In this document: one piece after another, positions 21,275-33,265 of the stretch
Layout: each line of letters starts with the position of its first letter
How positions within the stretch are numbered: position 1 is the first letter of the stretch
From: Xiphydria camelus
Lineage: Eukaryota > Arthropoda > Insecta > Hymenoptera > Xiphydriidae
DNA: 64,000 nt
Direction: 5' to 3'
NCBI GenBank assembly: GCA_963678675.1
Contig: OY783195.1
Span: 10,938,479 to 11,002,478 of the forward strand
Made by a program: the position numbers and the translations under genes
The notes under the pieces: model-generated
Seen by the model: the letters and a program-made list of their open reading frames with translations, nothing else
What the model was told of the DNA's origin: nothing
Databases searched by the model: none

Positions 21275-23607
21275 ATGGCTAAAGGACGAAAAAAGAAATT
21301 CGCATTAGTTTGGTGGGCCAATTGTGGATCGACAAGTGTTGTGGATTGGGCATCTATCCCAGGAAATCGAGAAATAGGAAGTACGGTTAACCTCCTATGG
21401 AAAACAGCTGAAGGGAAAACAATGCGATTGCCAGCTAAAATACTCGCAATTGGCAGTAAGTATTACACTTGTATATTACGATTCGTAAAATAAAAAAACG
21501 AGCTCAGTTTTCAATCTTTTTGTTCTTTCTTATTCACATTTCTAACATTATGTGAATATAATTAAAATTGTATTTCAAAAAGTTCATTCATTCTAAATAT
21601 TTGGCATATCTATTTTATGCTTCATCATTATCAATTTTATTGTTGATATTTATCATGTCCTAATCACATGTTTCTTTCAGCTGAAAAAGACGAGCTGAAC
21701 CAAACGATTGTAACATCATCTGGAGAATTGCACGACCCGGCAAAGAAGATATTCTCTACCAGTGTCCTGCATGAAAAAAAAAGAGAAAGCTCAAGAGTCG
21801 AGAGTATTGAGCAATATTAAAAAATTGCATAAGAACGATTTATCTAAACGGATTTTACAGGAGAAACCAATTTACAGCAATTTTTTAAATTCATCTTTGC
21901 CAAGTGTCTACAGTGACAAGTGGTGAATATGAGACTTCATGTTCCACGGAAAATGTCATGCCTACAAACTCAGCGACCGATATAATACACCATACGTCAC
22001 CTCAAAATTTCAATAGTGATCATGGCAAAATGTCATATATTATGATTCATTTGCTAATGTGATGCATTTGAGTAGCTTGGAGCCAACAATAATAGCTCCC
22101 ATGTGTACAACGAAGTCTAAGAGCTCAACAGAAGAACGGAGCTAATACGAATTACTCAATATGGATTCCAATAGAAGTAACGAGTATCTTCTAGATTTGA
22201 CTGACGATAAAGGACGATTAATTTCACAAAATAAGCTGCCCTGTGTGTCAGATGCTTATAACAATAATGCGGTAAGGCAAAATGATGAATCACAACCTCC
22301 CTCTTCTTATATACATAATTTTGATAATAATGGTTATAACAACGAAAATAACAAATCACCCCTAGGCTCAGGCAGATCAGTTTATATTAACGAACAACAC
22401 AACAACAACAACACAATCAACACAATCCGCAGATGATGATGACCAAACATCAAATAAGAGTGAAGATTCAGATGATGGAGAAAATGATGATGGACCCGTG
22501 CGAGCCATGGCTGGCATGATAAATTGGGAAGGTATATTTACTCCAGAAACTGAATTTAATCAACAAATATACATTACATAATAATAGTTGTCTTGTACAC
22601 TGACGTAAAAAGTAAACTCATTTATTGTGTAATTATACGTGTTACTAATTAATGTAATACATAGTTATAATGTATTTTTTATTTAATAGTGACTGAGAGA
22701 GACATTGCTCACCAAGAACTGTTGCTGAAAGCCATGAGATATGTTTTTGAAATTAGTCAAGGGAACACTGGTGAACCAAAAGGAGAAATTGAGGTAAAAA
22801 ATATTTCTCAGTTATATAGGGCCGGTTTTACCAACACGGTATAAACGCGGTATAGCGCTATACTGAGAATATAACCAGCAATAAGCTTTATGGTTATATT
22901 CTCAGTATAGCGCTATACCGCGTTTATACCTGTTGGTAAAACCGGCCCTTAGTCAGATAAATCATTTTTTTTTAAACTTTCATTAACATTTAATTATAAT
23001 TATATATAATTAATTAATTAATTATTTTCACTTTTTTATAGATGAACCCAGTTTATTTAGAGCCGTCAGAGTACATGGTAAATAAAATTTTAATTAAAAA
23101 TATTCGTGAAATAAAGTATTTATCAATATAATTAGTTGAAAAGATGTTTATAATGAATAAATGTAATTTTACAGGAAGAGATATCGCCAAATAGTAAATT
23201 TTATTTATCAAAAGCCAAAATCGCCGTAATCAACATTCAAATTACGCACATTGAGACTGATGAAGAACGATGGAAGGCTTTAGTACGTGAAATACTGATT
23301 GAAGTCTATGGAGCAAGCTTACGGAATTATTCGGCAAAAGGTTTACGTGGTGGTCGTCCTGCAATCGATCATCGATTATTCAAAGGATTATATGGTAAAA
23401 TCAAATACAAAAGTTTTGAATTAAAATACATTAAATATATCTTATCGACTAATAAATTGTGATTACTTTACAGAATGGGTTAAGCGAGTTTGTCCAACCG
23501 TGGATAAAAAAAAATTCATCAACGAAATTAATAAATTGGCATACAACAAACGCAAAGCACTTTGCAATAGAATGAATCTACAAACGAAACGCAAAAAGAC
23601 GGCCTAA
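21275..23607 (+). pseudogene. BEN-domain gene, six exons, frameshifts in exon 2
   Basis: Exons inferred from GT-AG sites: 21275-21455, 21681-22531, 22690-22793, 23042-23077, 23175-23394, 23474-23607. Exon 1 encodes MAKGRKKKFALVWWANCGST..., a small basic N-terminal module. Exon 2 is Asn/Ser/Asp-rich, low in complexity and acidic at its end. Exons 3-4 join cleanly (NWE-VTERDIAHQELLLKAMR; GEIE-MNPVYLEPSEYM). Exons 5-6 encode a BEN domain: RWKALVREILIEVYG, GGRPAIDHRLFKGLYEWVKR, then VDKKKFINEINKLAYNKRKA and a Lys/Arg-rich tail ending KKTA-stop. BEN domains bind DNA in transcriptional regulators. Exon 2 has a shift in an A9 run near 21777, a stop near 21923 and a shift near 22434, so it is a pseudogene, or a live gene with sequencing indels. 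All splice sites and the BEN exons look intact, which favours a recently live gene. AATAAA-like signals lie near 23710. Confidence 0.7.
22819..22948. mobile_element. Palindromic MITE in BEN-gene intron 3
   Basis: A 130-bp near-perfect palindrome with termini GGGCCGGTTTTACCAACA, flanked by ATA and TTA. GGGCC-type ends with a 3-bp A/T-rich target suggest a PIF/Harbinger-type MITE. It sits in the intron between the third and fourth exons and does not touch splice sites. Confidence 0.75.
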
Positions 23608-23792
23608 AAATTATTCTGAGGTTTTTTATAATATTTATTCGTGAATCGATATTTTTTCAATAATGCTTTCATTGATTTGTTCCAAACGCCTGTGGGATTT
23701 TTATGAATACTAAAATAAAGAAATTTATCAATAAATAAATTGTTTTATATGTAATTTCAATTAATTCATAACATATATATATTTTTTATATC

Positions 23793-24025
23793 TAAAATGG
23801 GGTGAAATTGTGCCGCGTGTAGTGAGAATGTGCCGGAAGGATTTTCTACATATCTTTGAATTTGGCGGCTCGACCTTGGTATTATCAGATGTACCGGCAT
23901 TTACTCTAATGAAGTAAATGCCGGTACATCTTACAATACCAAATTCGAGCCATCAAATTCAAAGATACGTAGAAAATCCTTGCGGCACATTCTCACCACA
24001 CGCGGCACAATTTCACCCCATTTTA
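23793..24025. mobile_element. Palindromic MITE downstream of the BEN gene
   Basis: A 233-bp inverted repeat, termini TAAAATGGGGTGAAATTG and complement, arms about 105 bp. It contains GTGCCGCGTG and GTGCCGG blocks. It is non-coding. Confidence 0.85.
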
Positions 24026-24939
24026 CGGACTACAGCACCTTTTAGGTTATATAGGTTTAAAATTGGTCCGGCGATATTTACTGCCATTTAGGTCTTGTGG
24101 GTTATGTTGAGGCTTTCTTAATTTTTGAAATAGACCTAATCATGACCTAAAAGTGGCATAACTGGAATTAAGTGCCATTTTTAGGTTTAGATTAGGTTTT
24201 AAATTATATATTAAATATATGTGAATTATGACCTAATGTAAACCTGCAAAACCTAAAGAGAATAGGGTCTTGAGGTTTAAAATAGGTTGAAAATGTCGAC
24301 TCGGGTATGCAAATTAATTATTACTAACGAGAATACAATTTACCACATGTAATATATGTACATATAAATCGAAATTAAATCAAATTAAAGGTACTGACAT
24401 AGAAGCTTCGTTTTAATCTTCATCGTTTTCGTGATTTATTGTGGGTTCAATAATTTCTTTTTGAAATAGTTTGCTTAGTGTTTCTGCAGGTTTAATAACC
24501 TTTGTTTAATATCGCGCAAATGACAAATAATAAATAATTGAAGTTATATGGGAACAACAATCCACTGTTTTTTTGCCGTTTGCACACTCGCATGTGTCCA
24601 TATAAATCCAACAGTAATTTCAAGACAGTGGGGGTAGAGATGTTCTATTCCTGATAAGCCAGGGGTTCCGTCGCACGTTAAGCGGACGTCTATATTGGTT
24701 CCTATCGCTCATTATCATTGCGATCTAAGTAAAGCGTATATCATAGCATTAATAATTTATAAAATGTTTCAAATTATAAAATAGGATGTTATCTGTTACC
24801 TGAATTTGGATTTGTATCACTGTTCCGCTTACAGTGTGTGGTTGTGGAAGCTTACACACAATATCATTGCGTAAAAAAAGTAGGTTTCCGTTGCATCGTT
24901 AATAAATTTATGAGATTCTGTATTCCTAAAATGGTTTTT
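24026..24939. other. Non-coding, rich in AGGTTTA/ACCTAA motifs at its start
   Basis: Between 24040 and 24300 there are about ten copies of AGGTTT, AGGTCT or their complements, not in regular tandem. The rest (24300-24939) is AT-rich with nothing recognised. Confidence 0.45.
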
Positions 24940-25200
24940 GTAAATGTTGACTTTGGATTCGTAATCAGCGACCCCGAAAACCCCCGAGTATTCAATTTCA
25001 CCCAAATTCGATCAATTTTTGAGGAACTCTTCGGCCATATTGGATCCGCCATATTGTTTTTCGAAATTTTGACTTTGGATTCGCAATCAGCGACCCGAAA
25101 AACTCCCGAGTACTCAATTTCATCACGATTATATACGTTTTCGAATTTATGCCAGCTTTTCGGGATTTGGCCACACTGTGCGACGTGTAAGCCAGCGGAA
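24940..25200. repeat. 121-bp direct repeat, two copies
   Basis: GACTTTGGATTCG.AATCAGCG with its context through CGAGTA.TCAATTTCA occurs at about 24950 and 25071. Between them lies GGCCATATTGGATCCGCCAT. The second unit drifts after 25130. Confidence 0.75.
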
Positions 25201-25366
25201 AAAATAAACTGCTTTCGTTTATTACGTCGATTATTTGAAAAAAAAAAACGCAAACGAGTATCAAAACTATATCGGAGCGTCTGTCACTTTCACCACTATT
25301 GAGATGACCGATATTTCTCAGACTGATTCGTCTACCGTATGTCCCGGCCAGAACCCCACAGTTGCA

Positions 25367-25670
25367 GGGATCTTGAAATTGACCATCGGCCATGCTTGGT
25401 CGGTACTCGAGTCATTTTTTACCGATAGAAGTCGAGTCGGTAGTTAGAGTAGGTGAAGGTGTCAATTCAGGTGATCGAAGCGTCTAATCTCAAAATCGTG
25501 AATTTGTGAATAATGAAAATTACTCACCATAATTCACAAATTCACAATTTTGAGATTAGACGCTTCGATCTCCCGAATTGACACCAACTCTAACTACCGA
25601 CTCGACTTCTACCGGTAAAAAATGACTCGAGTACCGACCAAGCACGGCCGATGGTAAGTTTTAAGGTCCC
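25367..25670. mobile_element. Nested palindromic MITE with TGCA duplication
   Basis: Termini GGGATCTTGAAATTGACC and an imperfect complement, flanked by TGCA at 25363-25366 and 25671-25674. Removing it restores the match between the left and right arms of the enclosing element. Arms include TCGGTACTCGAGTC and GACGCTTCGATC. Confidence 0.8.
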
Positions 25671-25684
25671 TGCAATTGACCTGA

Positions 25685-27127
25685 GTGAAGTTAGCACCCC
25701 CATGGCGGAATTTCGAAAATTCAAATGCGTGATCATTTGTCCTTTGTTTGTCCATGATTGACCATCACTTTGTTTTTTTTGTCCAACTCACCGTTTCGGA
25801 GATGTAGGGGGGGGGGGGGTAGGTCGGGGTGCTAACTTCACGCTAGCACCCCCATGGCGGAATTTCGAAAATTTAAATGCGTGAACGTTTGTCCTTTGTT
25901 TGTCCATGATTGACCATCACTTTGTTTTTTTGTCCAACTCACCATTTCGGAGATATGGGGGGGGGGGAGGGGAGAAACTATTAGGGGAACAACTTTGCTG
26001 CCGCCGCTTTCCCATAGATATTATATGAGGAATATACGGCTACACCTCGGCATCGTTTATCCATCTCTAGATACAGTGTCTGTACTCCTTTGCGTCGTTT
26101 GTCCAACCCCTGAAACCCCTCTACAAGAAGTTTTTTTTCATACAAAAAAATTCAAAATCGTATTTTCGGTGATATCACCTCGGCATTGTTTGTCCATCTC
26201 TAGATACAGTCTCCGTACTACTTTGCGTCGTTCGACCAACCCATGAAACCCCTCTACAAGAATTTTTGTTTTATACAAAAAAATTCAAAATCGTATTTTC
26301 GGTGATATCACCTCGGCATCGTTTGTCCATCTCTAGATACAGTCTCCGTACTACTTTGCGTCGTTTTCCAACCCGTGATATCACCGAAAATACGATTTTG
26401 AATTTTTTTATAACAATAGAAACTTCTTGTAGAGGGGTTTCAGGGGTTGGACAAACGACGCAAAGTAATACGGAGACTGTACCTAGAGATGGACAAACGA
26501 TGCCGAGGTGATATCACAGAAAATACGATTTTGAATTTTTTTGTATGAAAAAAAAACTTCTTGTAGAGGGGTATCAGGGGTTGGACAAACAACGCAAAGT
26601 AGTACGGAGACTGTATCTAGAGAGGGACAAACGATGCCGAGGTGATATCACCGAAAATACGATTTTGAATTTTTTTGTATCAAACAAAAATTCTTGTAGA
26701 GGGGTTTCATGGGTTGGTCGAACGACGCAAAGGAGTACAGACACTGTATCTAGAGATGGACAAACGATGCCGAGGTGTAGCCGTATATTCCTCATATAAT
26801 ATTTATGGGAAAGCGGCGGCAGCAAAGTTGTTCCGCTAATAGTTCCCCCCCCCCCCCCCCCCTATATCTTCGAAACGGTGAATTGGACAAAAAAACAAAG
26901 TGATGGTCAATCATGGACAAACGTTCACGCATTTGAATTTTCAATTCCGCCATGGGGGTACTAGCGTGAAGTCAGCACCCCGACCTACCCCCCCCCCCCC
27001 CCCCTATATCTCCGAAACGGTGAGTTGGACAAAAAAAACAAAGTGATGGTCAATCATGGACAAACAAAGGACAAACGATCACGCATTTGAATTTTCTAAA
27101 TTCCCCAATGGGGGTGCTAACTTCACA
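25685..27127. repeat. 1.44-kb palindrome with mirrored tandem repeats and G/C homopolymers
   Basis: The centre is near 26375. Each arm has two copies of a CACCCCCATGG... / CACTTTG block next to a G run (25808 and 25960 on the left, matching C runs at 26845 and 26990 on the right) and about three tandem copies of a ~133-bp unit (CGGTGATATCACCTCGGCAT ... CCCCTCTACAAGAA). Open frames here are chance frames of the repeat. Confidence 0.9.
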
Positions 27128-27167
27128 CAGGTCTGCAATTGTGGGGTTCTGGCCGGGACATACGGTA

Positions 27168-27714
27168 TTTCGTTCGAGTCTTGGCTGTCGGTATTACCAC
27201 CGAATTACAGGAAACCGTAGCGGATCGGTAGCGCCGACCGATATGCAACCCGCTCCTCTGGCCTGTATTAAGATTGTAGAAGGAACTAGGTACTCCGCAT
27301 TAGAGATGCAGAAACAGCCATCTTTCATAAGAGAAGTGCGTCATCTAGGGAAATGCAAAAGCAAAGACGACGCACAATTTAAATTTTCTACAAAATAATA
27401 ATGTTTTCAAGTCAAATTTCTATCACGTTTCATATTCTGAATATACTTACATTCAAATATAAAATATAAATATAAAATGTTGTGACGTGAAATTCGTTAG
27501 TGGCCTCCCTCGATGGCCAAATCTCAGTCGCAATGACTCGGCTCGCCGCGGGCCTCGAATGACGCTAATGTTCGAGGCGAATCGAACGGAGGATCATCCG
27601 AACGCGAGGATCCGCGACGGCCGCAGCTAGCGTCAAATACGGTAGAAGGACGGTTCGAATGGAGTGGACAGTTGGAACCTCGGTGAAGTTTGTCCTCCAT
27701 TATGTGAAATATGC
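27168..27714. other. No gene recognised; GC-rich patch
   Basis: 27490-27680 is GC-richer, with CCTCGAATGACGCTAATGTT-type sequence, and could be old promoter or LTR sequence. No supporting structure was found. Confidence 0.4.
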
Positions 27715-29335
27715 ACTCTTTTCTTCACCAGTCGTTTGCAAGTCGTTAGAAATTGTTTGTAAGTTTTGAATTTTTGTTAGCAAGTCAACCGTTCAAAAGT
27801 TATAGGAAATAATACCTTATATCATTAGGTGGAAATCCGAGGTTTTTTCAGATTGTATTTAATTAGGTCGTAGTACGAGATATGGTGGGAGGAAGAGGCT
27901 CGCCGAAGGCGAGCCTCGTCCACTCGACATGCCTCGTTCTACGACATAAACACTGTCTTAAAAATCCGAGGATTTCAGCCGAATGCCATATAGATACTAT
28001 TTTTTCTCACGACTGCCAATTTCTCAAAATAAAACAAACAAGTATACACGGCTCATTTCACATTGCGTTTATCAGTTTGGAAAAAGGACTCACTTCGGAC
28101 TAAGCAATCTTTTGACAGCCTGCAGACTCCCGGTCAGTGTCATGCGGGAAAAACGCCATCTTACGGTCTAAAAATAGGCTGGAAAAGGTCTCGAAATGGG
28201 CATGAGTGAGGAAAAACTAATTTAGGGGTTAGCTTTCCATTTTTTAAAACGTACACTAACTGACTTTAATCTAACTTCTCGGTAGATCCCCATTATTCGA
28301 AAAATGCATTTTTTCCCCACAGATCGTTTGCAAGTCGTTAGCAAGTGTTTGTAAGTTTTAGATTTTGATTAGCAAGTCAACCATTCAAAAGTTATTATAA
28401 AAACAAATTAGAAGTTGACCCCCATTTTTTAAATGTACATTTTTTTTCTTCACATATCGTTTGCAAGTCGCTAGCAATTGTTTACAAGCTTTGTAATTTC
28501 GTTGGCAAGTTAACCGTTCAAGAGTTATTAAAATAAACTATCCTGTTAAATGCCGCCTAGGTACTTGGCACGAGATTCTATCGAGTCTCCTTACTGGACT
28601 GACCAACTACACGGTAGCGGCTCATTCTTTAACACGTACACTTTCTTCTCCATAAATCATTTGCCTGTCGTTAGTACTTGTTTGCAAGTTTTGAATTTTC
28701 GTTAGCAAGTCAACTGTTCAAAAGTTATTGCAAAAACAAATTAGGGATTGGCTTCCCATTTTATAAAATGTACACTTTTTTCTTCACAGATCGTTTGCAA
28801 GTCGTTAGAAATTATTTTCAAGTTTTGAATTTTCGTTAGCAAGTGAACCCTTCAAAAGTTATTGTAAACAAAAATTAGGAGTTGGCCCCCCTCAGTTTTT
28901 AAAATATGCACGTTTTTCTTCACAGATCGTTTGCAAGTCGTTAGCAATTGTTTGCAAGTTTTTAATTTTCATTAGCAAGTGAACCGTTCGGGAGTTATTG
29001 TTAAAATAAGCTATGTTGTAAAATGCTGTATACTTGGCGCGAGACTACCGATTCTCGCGACGAGAAGGATTAACATTACGGTAGCCGCTCATTTTTTAAC
29101 ACGTACACTTTTTACTTCATAGATCGTTTGGATGTCGTTAGCAATTGTTTGCAAGTTTTGAATTTTCGTAAGCAAGTCAGCCGTTCAAAAGTTATTGCAA
29201 AAACAAATTAGGGGTTGGCCTCCCATTTTTTAAAATGTACAAATTTTTCTTCACAAATTCTTTTGCAAGTCATTAGAAATTGTTTGTAAGATTCGAATTT
29301 TCGTTAGCAAGTCACTATCTTTTATAAGTAATGAT
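27715..29335. repeat. Satellite-like tandem array with 467-bp higher-order period
   Basis: Eight diverged copies of CGTTTGCAAGTCGTTAGCAA...GAATTTTCGTTAGCAAGT..ACCGTTCAAAAGTTATT. Copy starts at 27733, 28325, 28459, 28659, 28792, 28929, 29125 and 29259. Spacings from the second on are 134, 200, 133, 137, 196, 134 bp, so copies 2-4 and 5-7 form two units of exactly 467 bp. The ~200-bp members carry an extra insert containing TACTTGGC.CGAGA. A separate repeat (27803-28216) is inserted in the first copy. Confidence 0.88.
27803..28216. repeat. Repeat family K, copy 1, hairpin head
   Basis: About 410 bp that recurs at 59067-59418. The head is an inverted repeat around TCATTAGGTGGAAATCCGAG with an extra inner hairpin here (GAGGCTCGCCGAAGGCGAGC). 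The tail is unique sequence (CACGGCTCATTTCAC, TATCAGTTTGGAAAAAGGAC). It interrupts the first satellite unit. Confidence 0.85.
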
Positions 29336-30122
29336 TAATAAACTACTTTAATCTCAACGGTAAAGTACCTCGCATGGTGGAAATAAAGGAATCATTTACC
29401 AGTAAGCGAGACCTCATCATTCTTGTAGAGTTCACTTTCAGAAAGCAGTATCATATTCATCCCTCTAGTTATTTATTTAAACAAAGAAATATATACCTGG
29501 ATATGGTACCACGCCCTTCTTTTTTAGGAGGGGGAAATGCTTTTTACGCACACCCGGGTTGGAAATCCCGGATAGTGTGGGACTCGAGACACCCCGCCGC
29601 AGTATGTTTGCCTGCGAGTGCAATGCGGGGGCCCCTTACCCACTAAAACCTAACCTCCAGCCGAGAAATTCCTATCTGTGTGAGAGTTCCCGGAAACGAC
29701 CCAGGGCCAGACTGCAGAACAACTCTCAGGGGGACGAGCACCAGCTCTCCAAATCTTATTTCGTGCCTGCTACGACAGTATAGGCGCAAGATATGCGTAG
29801 CCACCAAACGCGCCCCTTACTATGACGCTACCATCAAAAGGCGGGGGGGTTCAAGGCGCCACGGGAGGAGGAATGCGCACAATCTGCCCCCGCAGGACGA
29901 CCAACGACCCAGCCCACGCTACGTCCAATCGGGAAACAATGACAAGTCCGGTTAATTGTGCCGGCAAGCGCATTACCGCCGGCCAGGGGTGGTAGGGGGA
30001 CACCCCACCAACCACGGCACGACGGTACTAGCACACGTCCACACCAAGAGGAACACTCATGCCCAAATAGAACCCAGTGCCAATGGGCGTTAGAGGGCTA
30101 GCACCCAGAGACACACCCTAAT

Positions 30123-33100
30123 CTAAAAGTCGCGACGGTTGCGTCCAGCAGCCTCTCTAGTCCTCTCGGCCTCCTCTTTTCTGGTTAAAACCGTCTTGGC
30201 GAAGCGGGCCACGGCAAACCAACTCTCCTTACATGCGAGCATACAAGGGAGTATACGTTCCCACGTTACAGGATCACCCATAAGAGTGCGCAGCGCCTCC
30301 CTATCCTGATACCAGGCAGGGCATTCACTCAGGGTGTGTTCGGCAGAGTCGAACTCCTCATCGCAATGGTGGCATCGGGGAGACCCTTCCCGGTGTATCC
30401 TGAAAAGGAACTCCCTGAAACAACCATGCCCACCCATGAGTTGTGTCAGATGAAATGACATCCGCCCATGTTTCCGGTCTAGCCACCTGTCAAAAACAGG
30501 CAGGATGGCATCACGCACCCTCGCACCCGGGAGATTTTCCCCCTCTAAGGCGATCCGCCATTGCACTCGAGTGAGCGCTTTCACCGCCCTCACGATATCG
30601 CGCTTGCTCTCTGGCCGGTCCTCCCCATGGTCACGCAGGACCTGCACCCGGTCATGAACCCGGCGAAGTCATTCCGCCAGAAGGTGAAGCGGAGGTATCC
30701 GCGCCAACAACAGGGTCGCCTCCAGGGAGAGCGAGCGATATGCTCGAATCACCCGGAGGGCCATCCTGCGCTGAACGGCCAGCAACGGGCCCCGGTAGGA
30801 TTTGTAGGCACTCAGGCGATGGCTCCACAATGGAGCACCGTACAACATCACCGAGTGCACCACATTGGCGTATAAACGCCTCCTCACCTCACCAGGTCCA
30901 CCCAGGTTAGGCAGGACTCTCCATAAGGTTCCGACCACCTTCTCGGCCTTCAACCTCACAAACTCGAAGTCCGGCTTGAACGACAGGGCTCTGTCGAAGA
31001 TGACCCCGAGATACCGCATCGAGGGCTGGACCGCAACCATCTCACCTCCAACATACACCGTTACTCCCTCCAACCTTGCCGCAGCGCCAAACCACATGGC
31101 CACGGTCTTGGATGGAGCAATCTTCAACCCAAATTCATCAATCCGAAAGGCCACCGCGCCCACCTGCCTCGCAGCCAATAAGGAAGCCCTTCCTGGGTCC
31201 CGACAACGGGCCAAGACCAATGTGTCATCTGCATAAGCCACCACCTTGCACCCGTGGAGAATTTCCACGTCGATGGCATAATCGTAGTCGATGTTCCACA
31301 GGAGAGGCCCCAAAACGGAGCCCTGTGGAACACCGGCGCGAACCTCGCAGGAATGCACCGCACCGTCCTCACCCAAAAACCTGATGGACCGTGCATGAAG
31401 GTAGTCACGGACTATGGCAACCAAATAATCCGGCAAGGCTTTATGCTTCATCTGAGCAATGATGCTTCCCCAAGGTAGAGTATTGAAGGCGTTCTGAATG
31501 TCGATAGCGACCGCCAGAACTACCTCCCCTGCCTCAATGGCTTCCTCCACGAGGCCCCTAACCTCGAACATAGCGTCCAAGGTGGATAGCTTCGGTCGGA
31601 ATCCAAATTGACAGTTGGAGAGACCGCGCCCAGGAAGGTCATTGAGAGCACCCTGGATCTTGTCCACAATAATCCTCTCAAGGCCCTTCCCGACGTCATC
31701 CAAAAGGCAAACGGGCCTATACTTGCCCTTGCTCTCCTCTCCAGTCCCCTTGGGGATCAGCACCAGATTGGCCGTTTTCCAGCTAACTGGGAAACGCCCA
31801 ATCCGGAGGCATTCCGCATAAAGCTTGGCCAGCTCTTCTAACGCCTCCTCCGTGGCAGAATACAACCACCTAGCCCGGATACTATCAGGCCCAGGGGCCG
31901 AGGACTTCGCCTTCTTCCCAACGAGTGCTCGCCTCACCGCAAGCGTGGTCAAGTGAAAGTCTACTTCATCATCACCCGAAATGGGGGGGGGGGGGCAGGA
32001 TCCCGCCCCACATTCGAGGACGTTCCAGCAGGTGTACTCGGAAAGAGTTTCCCAATCACTCTATGCGCCTCCTCAAGGGGCATCGTCCCTGTGGCCGAAA
32101 GAGAACTAGTTCTCAGCTTCCCCATGACAATCTTATAAGCTCGACCCCAAGGGTCAATATCAAGATCGTCGACGAGTTTAGACCACGCAAGAGCGCGAGC
32201 GCGGCGAATTTCCTTTCGGAAAGCCTGGCGCTTGTCCTTGAGGTCTTTTCGGAGGGTCTCCAGAAAGTCTGGATCCACGGATCTTCTGCGGTTTATCCGC
32301 TGCGATTTCCTGCGCGCTGCAATACATGATCGCCTGAGCGCCGCAAGCCGGGAGGACCACCAAAAAGTGTCCCTCGGGCCGGGCGCCCTGCGAACACGTG
32401 AGGCCGCCACGTCACACGTCTGCATAACGATTTCTACTCATCGTTGCGCCCAATCATCGACTGACCGCTCCGAAACCGCATCCAAAGAGTCCGGTCTCCA
32501 AAAACCCACGGCGAGAGCCGCGCCGAACATGTCCCCGTCAAAAGATGCCTTGGACCATCGTGGACAGAGGTCCGACCTCCTTGCCTGGGCACCACCACCA
32601 AAAATATGCCAGCTAGGCGGCACCATATCAAAGGTGATATACAGATGGTCGGAGAGCGACTTATACCTGTCGCCCCCGAGCACCAGCCACTCCGATATAC
32701 CTCGGCTCATGTCACGGGAGACCCACGTGAGATCGACAACGGAGGAGCCCGCCACCCTAACACACGTGGGGACCGTTCCAACATTGGCGAGGGACATGTT
32801 CAGCTCGGCCATAAGGTCGAGCAACCTCTCCCCGTGAGGGTTCGTGTCTCGGCACCCCAAAGAGCGCGACCTTGCATTGAAATCGCCAGCAACTAGGAGG
32901 CGAGACCCCCTGTGACGGACAACTTCATTTCTAAGCTCATCAAGAGCCCTCTCGTATTCCCCTATGTGCAGATTGGGGGAGAAGTAGCAAGCTACAATCA
33001 CCACCCCCTCGCACGTGATGACCACGAAACCCCGCCCCTCGTGCCGCAAGACACAAGGAAGGGGGATCGTGTCGCGCCAGTATATGGCCGCAAGGCCCGT

Positions 33101-33265
33101 GCGGTTAGAGTTCCAGCAAGTGGAGGCCGGAATATGATGGGGCTCCGAAAGAAGCGCCAGGTCCATGCCCCATTCCAGCATATGCTGGATACACAGGTCC
33201 TGTGCACCAGAGCTGCAGTTCAGATTGACCTGAATCACCTTAGCCATTGCGGGGGCTTTGGGCAT
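30123..33265 (-). pseudogene. R1-like ORF2: endonuclease, reverse transcriptase, CCHC
   Basis: Start MPKAPAMAKVIQVNLNCS at 33265. The endonuclease has LLSEPHH, LLVAGDFNARSRSLG and SLSDHLYITF in the R1 order. The first part ends in a stop at 32438; the next frame (32425-31961, QTCDVAASRVRRAPG...) continues, then a shift in the G13 run at 31983-31995. The reverse transcriptase (31952-30669) has CQFGFRPKLSTLDA, VAIDIQNAFNTLPW (first Asp), AGVPQGSVLGPLLWN and VVAYADDTLVLA (YADD box). After a shift near 30665 the C-terminal domain holds CHHCDEEFDSAEHTLSEC and ends RNRRDF-stop at 30123. This enzyme nicks target DNA and primes reverse transcription there. With only about three breaks it is a young copy; sequencing errors could explain some of them. 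Confidence 0.88.

Larger units (their letters stand above)
25333..27167. mobile_element. Large inverted-repeat element, terminus TACCGTATGTCCC
   Basis: The left end TACCGTATGTCCCGGCCAG (25333) is matched by the complement ending at 27167. The arms continue (AACCCCACA.TTGCA) and then run into a 1.44-kb palindrome. A 304-bp MITE is nested in the left arm. There is no coding sequence. It shares its outermost bases with the elements at 266 and 14046. Confidence 0.8.

Noticed and set aside
25995..26825. Several 80-codon frames with similar peptides on both strands
   Set aside because: They repeat with the 133-bp unit of a palindrome and change strand with the arm; no protein-like pattern.
27715..29335. 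CRISPR array
   Set aside because: Spacing is irregular, the repeats are long and diverged, and the sequence is eukaryotic with no cas genes.
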